Of a stretch of DNA of 64,000 nt, positions 34,588 through 44,458 are shown piece by piece. The position numbers were made by a program, and so were the translations under genes. Under the pieces are notes generated by a model. That model had not been told where the DNA came from and ran no database searches. It saw only the letters and a list, made by a program, of their open reading frames with translations. The DNA is from JAKAWQ01 sp963745975 (GTDB lineage Bacteria; Pseudomonadota; Alphaproteobacteria; Acetobacterales; Acetobacteraceae): positions 1,240,001 to 1,304,000 of the forward strand of contig CAVUZJ010000009.1 of assembly GCA_963745975.1 (NCBI GenBank). Reading direction: 5' to 3'. The number at the start of each line of letters is the position of its first letter. Position 1 is the first letter of the stretch.

Positions 34588-35673
34588 CTACGACGGAACG
34601 GACAAGCTGGCGCTGAAAGGAGTCGGCTGAAGCGCCTTGCCGAGCGCGTCGACCAGCCGCTCAGATTCTTCAGGACTAAGGTAGGGGCGCTTATCTATAA
34701 CAGCAAAGAAAAAGTTCTTGGCGAGAAGCGTCTTCAGGTCGGCGAAGCTCATTGCGGGAATCCTTGCAAAGTCCTCCGGTAAAGGGGTCAGCAGATCAAC
34801 ATCCCAGTACCACTCCTCTACATACTCGGGATGAGAGGCTTTCTGGAATTTGCGGCCAGTTATTTTGGCTGCTCCTACGATGCCGAATCCGGGGTGTGAG
34901 TAAAAGGCGTAGTCCCCGGGTTGAAAACATAAGACGGCTTCTTTGCGATCGCCGTACGCTGCGACACGCCGTTTGGTTAACATGTCGCGGAGGCAGCCAT
35001 ACCCCTTTCCGTCCGGCAGGTAGTCCCACGTTCTATTGGTGTCAAACAGAACTCCCTTAGCGAAGGCTGGATTCAAATGGCGGTCATAGGGTTTGGCAAA
35101 AAACTCGAAATAGGGCTTAGCGTCCAGCTTGTAGATTCGGTAGGGGAAGAAATCGATCGATAGACCCTTTGACTTCCAGTAGCCCACGGCGCGGATCAGA
35201 TTATCGGCTGCCGCACTTGCCACGACCCAGAGGTGCTGTTGCCTGTTGAACTGGTCTTCGCGCAGTGTGCGGGCGGGCTCCATGTTGAAGGCGTGCGAGT
35301 GGGCTTCCTTCAGGCTCTGGGAGCCATCACGTTGGCTATAAGCAAGATACTTGCGCTCAATTTCGTTGTAGCCCCAGAAAGCTGCCTTCTGGGCATAGCC
35401 CAATAGCTGATCCAGCGCGCCCACATCTGCCGTGTCCCTCTTCAGCTCAAAAATAACGACGTCGCCATCCTCGTTGAGAGCGTAGATATCTGCAACGGCC
35501 TGGTAAGGGGCTTCTTGGTGAAACGGGAGCAGAGGCGTCTGGCCAAACAGCGTGTCGAATAAATGCACGGCCAGCAAGTTCTCCAAATCCTTTTCCCTGC
35601 CGGGGATCTGGGCGAACCCGCCGAACGCTACAGGCCTGAGTTTCGAGTGGTCATCGATAAGCTCAAAGAGCAC
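34588..35673 (-). CDS. Putative PD-(D/E)XK nuclease, unknown family
   Basis: 361 aa. N-terminal motif ADIYALNEDGDVVIFELKRDTA fits the D...ELK active site of PD-(D/E)XK nucleases (EndoMS/NucS or RecB-like type). The C-terminal half (GDYAFYSHPGFGIVGAAKITG) is beta-rich and resembles EVE/PUA-type modules that read modified bases; that part is weak. GC content is lower than its neighbours. It faces away from the WYL gene, with a 223-bp gap that shows no other gene. A restriction-like defence role is inference. Confidence 0.6.
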   Translation of the reverse strand: MLFELIDDHSKLRPVAFGGFAQIPGREKDLENLLAVHLFDTLFGQTPLLPFHQEAPYQAVADIYALNEDGDVVIFELKRDTADVGALDQLLGYAQKAAFWGYNEIERKYLAYSQRDGSQSLKEAHSHAFNMEPARTLREDQFNRQQHLWVVASAAADNLIRAVGYWKSKGLSIDFFPYRIYKLDAKPYFEFFAKPYDRHLNPAFAKGVLFDTNRTWDYLPDGKGYGCLRDMLTKRRVAAYGDRKEAVLCFQPGDYAFYSHPGFGIVGAAKITGRKFQKASHPEYVEEWYWDVDLLTPLPEDFARIPAMSFADLKTLLAKNFFFAVIDKRPYLSPEESERLVDALGKALQPTPFSASLSVPS

Positions 35674-35919
35674 GATGTGTTCCTCCTAGCTGACTGGCGG
35701 CATAAACTCCACACATTGCGCGCTGCAGCGGGTTATTTGTTGCGGGACCGCTATCATGATCTTGGCCGAGTTTTTCTTCAAAGAGGGGAATTTGTGAGGA
35801 AGGTCCTATTCCCGAGCTAGCGTTGCCATTGAGCGCCTCGGGCGAGTCAATAGCACTATGACAAGCGGCTTGGCGCCGGGCAAGGTTGGTTCGAGTCGCC
35901 CCCGCCGCGGCCGGGCTAT

Positions 35920-35943
35920 ATATGATAATGTTCTATATCATAT
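35920..35943. promoter_or_regulatory. AT-rich palindrome in the 517-bp gap
   Basis: ATATGATA, 8 bases, TATCATAT within a TATATATGATA run, very AT-rich in a 70% GC context. The gap 35674-36190 holds no convincing gene; it contains this site and the hairpin array at 36019-36183. It may be an operator or a promoter left from the acquired island. Confidence 0.35.
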
Positions 35944-36018
35944 GTAGGCTTGCCTCCGGGGCGGCGGCGACCGATTCGATTTCGTTCAGAGGAGGGCTGC
36001 GAGGCCGTGGGCTGCGTG

Positions 36019-36116
36019 CCCCAACGCGCGCTGCGCGTTGGGGGCCTTATTGGTGGCCGCCGAGGGCCGGTTGGGCTTTGCGCGTACCGCGCAAAGCCCA
36101 ACCGGCCCTCGGCGGC
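36019..36116. repeat. Tandem perfect hairpins
   Basis: Hairpin 1 (36019-36043): 11-bp arms CCCCAACGCGC around loop GCT. Hairpin 2 (36056-36116): 29-bp perfect arms around a 3-base loop (TAC), one of the strongest stems in the window. They stand just left of the two-hairpin repeat at 36135. Both arms are palindromic, so they could terminate transcription from either direction or be the ends of a degraded element. Confidence 0.85.
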
Positions 36117-36134
36117 GGCCAAAACGGAAGGGTT

Positions 36135-36183
36135 CCAAGGGCTCCGCCCTTGGCGGGGGGTGCAGGGGGGCAGAGCCCCCCTG
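36135..36183. repeat. Two-hairpin dispersed repeat, copy 2
   Basis: CCAAGGGC, TCC, GCCCTTGG then a 9-base spacer, then CAGGGGGGC, AGA, GCCCCCCTG. Compared with copy 1 (12442-12490) the first stem differs by paired compensating changes, and the second stem is identical with a different loop. It lies 7 bp after the stop of the DppF gene on the minus strand. Confidence 0.85.
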
Positions 36184-36190
36184 GTCTTGT

Positions 36191-37155
36191 CTAGGCGGCC
36201 CAGCAGGCGACGTCGTGGTTCGGGGCGAGGGAGGCGAGCGGGGGTTCTTCCGCCGCGCAGCGGTGCATAGCGAGGGGGCAGCGGGTGCGGAAGCGGCAGC
36301 CGGAGGGGAGGTGCGCGGGGTCGGGCGGCTCGCCGGGCGGCGGCGGGTCGGTGCGCCGGCGCCCGGGATCGGGGAAGGGAATGGAGGCGAAGAGCGCGCG
36401 TGTGTAGGGGTGGCGCGGGTTGCGGTAGAGCGTGGTGCGATCGGCGATTTCGACGATGCGGCCGTAGTACATGACCGCGACGCGGTCGGCCATGTGCTCG
36501 ACCACCGCGAGATTGTGCGAGATGAAGAGCGTGGTGAGGCTGAGGCCGGCTTGCAGATCTTTCAGAAGATTGAGGATTTGGGCCTGGATCGAAACATCGA
36601 GCGCGGAGACCGGCTCGTCGCAGACGAGGAGCTTGGGGCGGGTGGCGATGGCGCGCGCGATGACGACGCGCTGGCGCTGGCCGCCGGAGAATTCGTGCGG
36701 AAAGCGGTCCATGAGGTTGGGCTCGAGGCCGACCTCGCGGAAGAGCGCGGCGACCATCGCGGGCCGATCTTTGGGTTGGCCGATTCCGTGGACGTCGAGC
36801 GGGACGCGGACGGCGCGTCCGACGGTTCGGCGCGGATCGAGTGCTGCGTAGGGGTCCTGGAAGACGATCTGCATGTCGCGGCGGAGCCGTTTGAGCGCCG
36901 GCGGCTTGAGATCGAAGATAGATTGGCCGTTGAAGCGGACGCTGCCCGCGGTCGGGGGGCGGAGGGCGAGGATGGTGCGGCCGAGCGTGGTTTTGCCGCA
37001 GCCGGATTCGCCGACGAGGCCCAATGTTTCGCCGCGGCTGATGCGGAGGCTCACGTCGTCCACCGCGCGGACGAAGGCGCTGGGGCGGGCGAAGACGCCG
37101 GAGCGGATCGCGTAATGGGCGCTGAGGCCGTCGATCTCGAGGAGGGTTTCGTCGG

Positions 37156-37159
<4 letters not shown>
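36191..37159 (-). CDS. dppF: Peptide ABC transporter ATP-binding protein (DppF type)
   Basis: 322-aa ATPase of the oligopeptide importer: Walker A GESGCGKTT, signature FSGGQRQRV, Walker B LLVCDEPVSALDVSIQAQ, and the C-terminal oligo_HPY domain (SGCRFRTRCPLA). ATG 37159 overlaps the stop of DppD by 4 bases. It is the last gene of the operon. Substrate may be di/oligopeptides, nickel or other small solutes; the binding protein (40136) does not settle it. Confidence 0.9.
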
Positions 37160-38122
<963 letters not shown>

Positions 38123-38151
<29 letters not shown>

Positions 38152-39010
38152 GGAGCGCGTTGCCGAGCAGGTTGAGCGAGAGGATCGCAACGAAGATGGC
38201 CATGCCGGGCGCGGCGACGGTCCACCAGGCGGTGAACATGAGGGTGCGGGCATTGACCAGCATCGCACCCCATTCGGCCGCCGGCGGCTGCGCCCCGAGA
38301 CCGAGAAAGGAGAGCGCGGCGGCGGCGAGGACGGCGAGCGGCGTTGCGAAGGTTCCATAGACGATGAGCGGCGAGACGACGTTGGGCAGGATGGTGCCGA
38401 GGCGGATGCGCCAGACGCCGGCGCCGGCGGCGCGCATCGCCTCGACATATTCGAGCGCGCGGACGGAGAGCACTTCGGCGCGGACGAGGCGCGCATAGCC
38501 GGGGATTCCGGCGATGCCGACGGCGACCATCGCGGTCCAGAGGCTCGGGCCGAGGATCGCGATCACGGCGAGGACGAGGAGGATGTAGGGGAAGGCCAGA
38601 AGCACGTCGATCAGGCGCATGATCAGCATGTCGAGCCAGGCGGGGCCGGAGCCGGCGAGCAGGCCGAGTGTGACGCCGATGCTCGCGGCGATCGAGGCGG
38701 CGATCGCGCAGATGAGCACGAAGAGGCGGGTGCCGTAGACGATGCGGCTGAAGATGTCGCGGCCGAGCGCGTCCGTGCCGAAGAGGTGGGCGAGGCTCGG
38801 TGGCTGGAGCCGGACGATCGGATCGACGCGGTACGGATCGTAGGGGACGATCCAGGGAGCGAAGATGGCAGCGAAGAGGATCAGGAGGAAGATGCCGCCG
38901 CCGATCCATGCCGTGCGATTGTGGAGGAGCGCGTGCAGCGTCGCGCGGCGGCCGCCGCGCGGCGCGGCCGGGAGGGCGAGCAGGGAGGGCTCGGCGGCGG
39001 TAAAGCTCAT
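38123..39010 (-). CDS. dppC: Peptide ABC transporter permease (DppC type)
   Basis: 295-aa permease: the N-terminal cytosolic segment and first helix (WIGGGIFLLILFAAIFAPWIV), the DPYRVDPIVRLQPPSLAHLFGTDALGRDIF signature of the DppC/OppC_N domain, and the EAA loop (RLVRAEVLSVRALEYVEAMRAAG). The start overlaps the DppB stop by 4 bases. Forms the heterodimeric channel with DppB. Confidence 0.9.
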
Positions 39011-39942
39011 GACTTATCGACGATGATGCGCGGATCGATCCAGGTGTAGAGGATGTCCACGACGAGATTGATGAGGACGTACGTCGTGGCGCTGATCAGG
39101 ATGACGCCCTGGGTGATGGTGAAGTCGCGCCACTGAATGGCCTCGACGGCGAGCTCGCCGATGCCGTGCCAGCTGAAGATCACCTCGATGATGAAGGCGC
39201 CGCCGAAGAGGCTGCCGATCTGCAGGCCGGCGAGGGTGACGATGGAAAGGAGCGCGTTGGGCAGCGCGTGGCGGAGCACGACGACCAATTCGGGCATGCC
39301 CTTGGCGCGCGCGGCGCGGATGTAGTCGCGGCCGAGGGCCTCGACCATGCTCGAGCGCGCGACGCGGGCGAGTGGTGCCGCCTCGATCAGGCCGAGCGTG
39401 AGGGCGGGAAGAATGAGGCCCTGCCAGCCGTTCTCGATCACGGGGAGCCAGCGCAGCCAGACCGAGACGACCATGATCAAGACGAGCCCGAAGAAGAAGG
39501 CGGGCATGGAGATGCCGAAGAGGCTCACGGTCATGCTCGTGATGTCGAGCCAGGTGTCCTTGAAATAGGCGGCGACGACGCCGCTCACCACGCCGATCGT
39601 GAGGGCTACGAGGAAGGCGGCGAAGGTGAGCTCCAGCGTGTTGCGGTAGCGGTAGCCGATTTCCTTGATGACCGGCTGGCGGGTGCGGATCGACTGGCCG
39701 AGATTGCCGGTGAGCACGCCTTCGGTGTACGAAAGGAACTGCATGTACCAGGGCCGGTCGAGCCCGTATTTGTGGCGCATGATCGCGATCGCCTTGCTCG
39801 CGTCCTGCTCCGAGAGCTGGCCCTGATACATGGTGACGACGGCATCGCTCGGGATCGCCGCCTTGATGAGAAAGGTGGTGAAGAGGATGCCGATCACCAC
39901 CGGCACGGTGAGCAGCAGGCGCCGCAGGATATAGGTGCTCAT
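39007..39942 (-). CDS. dppB: Peptide ABC transporter permease (DppB type)
   Basis: 311-aa permease of the DppB/OppB family: first helix YILRRLLLTVPVVIGILFTTFLI, the phrase YGLDRPWYMQF before a periplasmic loop, and the EAA loop VARSSMVEALGRDYIRAARAKG. It follows the binding-protein gene, from which it is separated by a 179-bp MITE-like repeat. That spacing may lower the permease dose relative to the binding protein. Confidence 0.9.
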   Translation of the reverse strand: MSTYILRRLLLTVPVVIGILFTTFLIKAAIPSDAVVTMYQGQLSEQDASKAIAIMRHKYGLDRPWYMQFLSYTEGVLTGNLGQSIRTRQPVIKEIGYRYRNTLELTFAAFLVALTIGVVSGVVAAYFKDTWLDITSMTVSLFGISMPAFFFGLVLIMVVSVWLRWLPVIENGWQGLILPALTLGLIEAAPLARVARSSMVEALGRDYIRAARAKGMPELVVVLRHALPNALLSIVTLAGLQIGSLFGGAFIIEVIFSWHGIGELAVEAIQWRDFTITQGVILISATTYVLINLVVDILYTWIDPRIIVDKS

Positions 39943-39960
39943 GCGGCGGCGCCGCGCGGG

Positions 39961-40139
39961 CTAGAGCGTGATGACCGAAGGCGGAATCGGGGCACCCCGC
40001 GAACTCGTTCGCGGGGACCCCGGCGGGGCACCCCGCGAACTCGTTCGCGGGGACCCCGGCGCCGTAGGTCTGAATCACGCGGGAAAAACAAAGACCTGGA
40101 GCGGGATGAGTGAGCGCGAGCGAACACGTCCCGCTCTAG
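39961..40139. mobile_element. MITE-like element, copy 1 (179 bp)
   Basis: Ends CTAGAGCG at 39961-39968 and the exact complement CGCTCTAG at 40132-40139, with no coding capacity. Inside is a 36-base unit with a hairpin core (CCCCGCGAACTCGTTCGCGGGG) in two tandem copies. The right end contains the stop codon (TAG, 40136-40138 on the minus strand) of the SBP gene. Copy 2 is at 51743, a partial copy at 63852. No target duplication is evident. Confidence 0.8.
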
Positions 40140-41716
40140 GTCTTCGCAAGATGGACGTCGCCCGGGATCAGGCCGCCTTCGAAATCCAGATCGTAGCCGA
40201 GGACGTTCTTCTGGGTTGCGATCACCGTCCAGTTGGTCAGGATCGGGACGATCGTCATGGCCTGGAGCAGCGCCTGCTGGGCCTCGCCGAGGCAGACATC
40301 GCGCGCGGAGGGCTCCATCAGCGTGTTGCACCGGTCGAGCACGGAATCGACCTTGGGATCGGGGAGCGTCGAATTGCGATGCCCGGGCGAGCGGAAGAGC
40401 TGGGTGAGCACCGCGCCGTCCGGCCAGGTCCAGCGATCGAGGTCCATGTCCCAGTCGTTCTTGAGGAGGCTCGGGTAGAAGACGCCCCAATCCGATGTCT
40501 GGAGGGTGGCGTCGATGCCGAGATCCTTGAGATTGCTCTGGATGACGGCAAGCGCGCGGTCGATCGCGGTGAAGCCCGCATAGCTCTTGATGAGGAAGCG
40601 CGCCTTCTGCCCGTTCTTCTCGAGGAGGCCGCCCGCGCCGGGTTTCCATCCGGCAGCGGCGAGCAGCGCCTTGGCCTTGGCGGGATCGTACCCCATGCCG
40701 TATTTGGCGACGACGCCCGCATCGTAGCCGGGGATGCCGACCGCCAGCGGCCCGAGCGCGGGGGCGGCATAGCCGCTCCAGGAGGCCTGCACGATCGCCT
40801 CGCGATTGATCGCGTAGCTTATCGCCTGGCGGAAACGGACGTCCTGAAAGGTTGGGCGGCGCTCGTTGAATTCGAGAAAGAGGAGGTTCGTCACGTTCTT
40901 GTTGATGATGACCTTGTAGCCCGGGTCGTGGACGAAGCGGGGAATGATGTCCGCGGTGAGGTTGGAGGCGGTGAGCTCGCCGGTCTCGAGCGCCTCCGCG
41001 GCGACGCCGTCCTCCTCGATCACGCGCAGCACGATACGGGCGGCGTAGGGCGCGCCTTTGTTCTCGGCATCGCTCCGCCATTGCGGGTGATAGTCTTGGT
41101 TGCGCTCGAGATCGATCTCGGCGCCGGGGTTCCAGGAGACGAAGCGATAGGGGCCGGTGCCGACCGGATGGCGGCCGTAGGTCTTGCCGTATTTGGCAAC
41201 CGCGGCGGGTGAATTGAAATAGAGCTGTGCAAGGCTGAGATTGGTGAAGAAAGGCGCGAAGGGCTTGGCGAAGGTGAAGCGCACGGTCAAGGGATCGAGC
41301 GCGTCGAGCGCGTGGAGCGGGCCGATGAGCGGCAGCAGCGGCGAGGCGTTCTGCGGGTCCTGGATCGCGGTGAAGTGGAATTTCACGGCATCGGCGTTGA
41401 AGTCGGTTCCGTCGTGGAACTTCACGCCGGGGCGCAGCTTGAAGGTGATCTCTTTCTGGTCGTCGCTGACGGTCCAGGATTGCGCGAGCCAGGGCTGCGG
41501 CAGCCCCTGCCGATCGAGATAGACGAGGCCTTCGAGAATCTGATCGCCGAGCACATTGGCGACGGTGAGGGAGATGCTCTGCACGTTGTAGAGCGTTTCG
41601 GGATCTTCGCCGAGGCGGAAGGTGAGTGTCGGGCCCGCGTCCGCGGCGCGCGCCGGCGCCTCCAGCAAACCGAGTGCCAAGGAAGGGGCGAGGGATATCA
41701 GCGTGCGCCTGAGCAT
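40136..41716 (-). CDS. dppA: Peptide-type ABC substrate-binding protein (DppA family)
   Basis: 526 aa with a signal peptide (LISLAPSLALGLLEAPARA). The SBP_bac_5 fold shows DQILEGLVYLDRQG near the N-terminus, the phrase PVGTGPYRFVSWNPGAEI, and VRFRQAISYAINREAI in the domain linker. The C-terminal stop lies in the TIR of the MITE-like element, so the last residues may have been altered by the insertion. It begins the operon and is separated from a plain 200-bp gap upstream (41717-41916), where I see no gene. Confidence 0.88.
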   Translation of the reverse strand: MLRRTLISLAPSLALGLLEAPARAADAGPTLTFRLGEDPETLYNVQSISLTVANVLGDQILEGLVYLDRQGLPQPWLAQSWTVSDDQKEITFKLRPGVKFHDGTDFNADAVKFHFTAIQDPQNASPLLPLIGPLHALDALDPLTVRFTFAKPFAPFFTNLSLAQLYFNSPAAVAKYGKTYGRHPVGTGPYRFVSWNPGAEIDLERNQDYHPQWRSDAENKGAPYAARIVLRVIEEDGVAAEALETGELTASNLTADIIPRFVHDPGYKVIINKNVTNLLFLEFNERRPTFQDVRFRQAISYAINREAIVQASWSGYAAPALGPLAVGIPGYDAGVVAKYGMGYDPAKAKALLAAAGWKPGAGGLLEKNGQKARFLIKSYAGFTAIDRALAVIQSNLKDLGIDATLQTSDWGVFYPSLLKNDWDMDLDRWTWPDGAVLTQLFRSPGHRNSTLPDPKVDSVLDRCNTLMEPSARDVCLGEAQQALLQAMTIVPILTNWTVIATQKNVLGYDLDFEGGLIPGDVHLAKT

Positions 41717-41916
41717 CTGCCCACCTCATCTGCGCTTGCCTCGGCGTGCAAGCCATCCGCGACGGCGCAGGGCCGAATGAGATTCGTTAATCCTCGCCGT
41801 TCTTTTGTGTCAAGCGTTGCAGGTGCATAGAAACCGAGCAATTGCCGTTGCCGCGGGCTGTTGCGGTTCGGCGCGATGAATTCGGATCGTGGCGCTCTCG
41901 CCAAGACCGGATCGAT

Positions 41917-43611
41917 TTAGGTGGATGCCGCCTGGCGGGGCGGGCGCGCGGGGATCTCGGCGCGGGGCAGGCGGAGCACGAAGCGGGCGCCGATGATCTC
42001 GCCCTCATCGTTGCGCCGGTTCTCGGCGGCGATCCGCCCGCTCAGCATCTCGACGATCTGGCGGCTGATCGAGAGCCCAAGACCGGAATGGCGGCCGAAT
42101 TCCTCGCCCTCCGGCCGCTCGGAATAGAAGCGGTCGAAAATATGCTCGAGATTGGCTTCGGGAATCCCGGGACCTTCGTCTTCGATGGCAACCTCGACGG
42201 TGTTGCCGGTGAGCCGCCCGCGGAGAACGATCTTGCCCTCGCGCGGGCTGAAGGAGGCGGCGTTGCCGATCAGGTTGCGGAGCACCTGGACGAGACGGTC
42301 CTCGACCCCCTCAACGACGAGCCCGCTCGCCGGCGCCTCCACGACGACGTGCGCGTCCCCCTCGTGGCGGGTCGTCTCGTGGAGCTCGGCCAGGACGGCG
42401 AGGATCGGCGCCACATCCACCGGCTCGGTCGAGATGCGCGACATCTCCGCGTCCAGCCGCGAGGCCTCCGAGATGTCGCTGATCAGCCGGTCGAGCCGCT
42501 GGATGTCGGCGGCCATGATGGTGAAGAGCCGGCGCTGCTGGTCGCGATCGGAGATGCGGGGGATGGTCTCGATGGCGCTCCGGATCGAGGAGAGCGGGTT
42601 CTTGATCTCGTGCGCGACGTCGGCGGCGAAATGCTCGATCGCGTCGAGCCGCGCCCAGAGTGCGGCGGCCGAATCGGCGAGCGCCTCGGCGAGCACGCCG
42701 ATCTCGTCGCGCCGCGCGCGCAAGCTGCGCGGCACCGCGCCGGTGCGGCCGCGTCCCTCGCGCATCCGCTCGGCGGCGAGTGCGAGGCGGAGGATCGGCC
42801 GGGCAATCGTGCGCGAGAGATAGACCGACATGATGACCGTGAGTGCCAGGGCCAAGGAAAAGAACTCGAGGATGGAAAGGCGCACGGCGAAGAGCGAGTT
42901 CACCACCTCCTCGGCTTCGCGGGTGAGCAGCACGATCCCGATCAGCTGCTGGCCGCTGCGCACCGGCTCCGCGACCGTCACCAGCAGACGGTTGTCCCCG
43001 GTCCGGCGGATGTAGGGCGGGAGCTCGTCCTTGCCGGCCTCGGAGATCAGCGTCGCGGCGGCCTTGAAGTCGGGCGCCCAGTCGAGCCCGCCGGCGCCGG
43101 CGCCGGCCTGGACCACCGGCGTGGTGGCGGAATGCGGCAGGAGCGCCTGGAGATTGTCGTAGAGCCAGCCGACCACCTGGAGAAGCGGGCCGCGGACGAC
43201 GGGCGGCGGGAGCGGCGTGGTGACGATCGCCCCGCCCGGGCCCTCCTGCACGCGGCTATCGGTGATGAGCTGCCCGTCCGGGGCGTAGAGGCGCGCGTCG
43301 AGATTGGGCGTCGGCGCGGCGAGCTCGTGGAGGAGCGGGCGGGCGAGATCGGCTTGCAGCGCGGGCTGGCCGGGCGTCGTCGCCTTGACCGCGCTCTGCT
43401 CGACCGCCGCGGCGAAGACCCGCGCCTGCTGGCGGAGCGCCTGGACCTCCGCCTCGATGAGGCCGCTCTGATACTGGTCGAGGTAGAGGAGGGCCGCGAC
43501 GAGCAGGACGAGCGGCACCATGTTGACGAGCAGGATGCGAAGAAGGAGCGGCGAGACGGCGCGGCGGCGCGGCGGCGCGAAGGCGCCCGCACGCGCGCCG
43601 CTTTGCGGCAT
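41917..43611 (-). CDS. chvG: Sensor histidine kinase, ChvG/ExoS type
   Basis: 564-aa inner-membrane kinase. Two membrane helices (LLLRILLVNMVPLVLLVAALLYL and LEFFSLALALTVIMSVYLS) frame a periplasmic sensor domain of about 230 residues. Then a HAMP region (RPILRLALAAERMREG), the phospho-His in AADVAHEIKNPLSSIRSA, and the ATPase boxes (LRNLIGNAASF, DEGPGIP, GLGLSIS). In this family the periplasmic domain answers acid or envelope stress through ExoR. Start ATG 43611 is 32 bp after the regulator's stop. Confidence 0.9.
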   Translation of the reverse strand: MPQSGARAGAFAPPRRRAVSPLLLRILLVNMVPLVLLVAALLYLDQYQSGLIEAEVQALRQQARVFAAAVEQSAVKATTPGQPALQADLARPLLHELAAPTPNLDARLYAPDGQLITDSRVQEGPGGAIVTTPLPPPVVRGPLLQVVGWLYDNLQALLPHSATTPVVQAGAGAGGLDWAPDFKAAATLISEAGKDELPPYIRRTGDNRLLVTVAEPVRSGQQLIGIVLLTREAEEVVNSLFAVRLSILEFFSLALALTVIMSVYLSRTIARPILRLALAAERMREGRGRTGAVPRSLRARRDEIGVLAEALADSAAALWARLDAIEHFAADVAHEIKNPLSSIRSAIETIPRISDRDQQRRLFTIMAADIQRLDRLISDISEASRLDAEMSRISTEPVDVAPILAVLAELHETTRHEGDAHVVVEAPASGLVVEGVEDRLVQVLRNLIGNAASFSPREGKIVLRGRLTGNTVEVAIEDEGPGIPEANLEHIFDRFYSERPEGEEFGRHSGLGLSISRQIVEMLSGRIAAENRRNDEGEIIGARFVLRLPRAEIPARPPRQAAST

Positions 43612-43642
43612 CGCGGGCGCCGGCCGGTCCTCCCGGCGCGGC

Positions 43643-44350
43643 TCAGGCCTCCTTGTAGCGGTAGCCGATGCCGTAGAGGGTCTCGATCTGGTTGAACTCG
43701 TCGTCGGTGGCGCGGAACTTCTTGCGGATGCGCTTGACGTGGCTGTCGATCGTCCGGTCGTCCACATAGATGTTCTCGCCGTACGCGGCATCGATGAGCT
43801 GATCGCGGGACTTGACCAGGCCCGGCCGCGCCGCCAGCGCCTTCACCAGCAGGAACTCGGTGACCGTGAGCTGGATGTCCTGCCCGCGCCAGAGGCACTG
43901 GTGCTTGTTCTCGTCGAGCGCGAGGTCGCCGCGGACCATGACGCCGGTGGGCGCGGCGCCGGAACCCTCCGCGCGGCCGGCCTCGTTGCGCCGGAGCAGC
44001 GCGCGGATGCGCTCGATCAGGAGGCGCTGGCTGAAGGGCTTGCGGATATAGTCGTCCGCGCCGAGGCGGAGCCCCATCAGCTCGTCCACCTCCTCGTCCT
44101 TGCTGGTGAGGAAGATCACCGGCAGGCTGGTGCGTGAGCGGAGCCGCTGGAGGAGCTCCATCCCGTCCATCCGCGGCATCTTGATGTCGAGGACCGCGAG
44201 ATCGACGGGGCGGGCGGAGATGCCCTGGAGCGCGCTTTCGCCGTCGGTGTAGGTGCGGACCTGGAATCCCTCCTGCTCCAGCGTCATTGCGACGCTGGTC
44301 AGGATGTTGCGGTCGTCATCGACCAGGGCGATTGTCTGTTTCATATTCAT
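43643..44350 (-). CDS. chvI: Response regulator, ChvI type
   Basis: 235-aa OmpR/PhoB-family regulator: receiver with DDD pocket (ALVDDDRNIL), phospho-Asp in LAVLDIKMPRMDGM and Lys in YIRKPF, and a C-terminal winged helix (VTEFLLVKALAARPGLVKSRDQLIDAAYGENIYVDDRTIDSHVKRIRKKF) typical of ChvI. It is cotranscribed with the kinase. ATG 44350 or 44344 is the start; the longer frame upstream lacks family similarity. Confidence 0.92.
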   Translation of the reverse strand: MNMKQTIALVDDDRNILTSVAMTLEQEGFQVRTYTDGESALQGISARPVDLAVLDIKMPRMDGMELLQRLRSRTSLPVIFLTSKDEEVDELMGLRLGADDYIRKPFSQRLLIERIRALLRRNEAGRAEGSGAAPTGVMVRGDLALDENKHQCLWRGQDIQLTVTEFLLVKALAARPGLVKSRDQLIDAAYGENIYVDDRTIDSHVKRIRKKFRATDDEFNQIETLYGIGYRYKEA

Positions 44351-44458
44351 ATGGCCGTCCCGATGGGGCTCCCGATGGGGAGCCAAGTTCAGCCTGCTCC
44401 ACCGTGAGCGGGATGCCGCCCTATTGTGGCGCAAGCGCGCCAGGAGGGAAACCGAACC

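Noticed and set aside
35563..35820. 85-aa plus-strand frame over the nuclease start
   Set aside because: Overlaps the coding start of the PD-(D/E)XK protein on the other strand; the family-type composition is on the minus strand.
35885..35910. tRNA-like stretch GGTTCGAGTC
   Set aside because: The T-arm stem does not pair (GTTGG against CGCCC) and no acceptor or anticodon stem fits around it.
36019..36183. CRISPR array
   Set aside because: The palindromes differ from each other, have no regular spacers, and no cas genes are adjacent.
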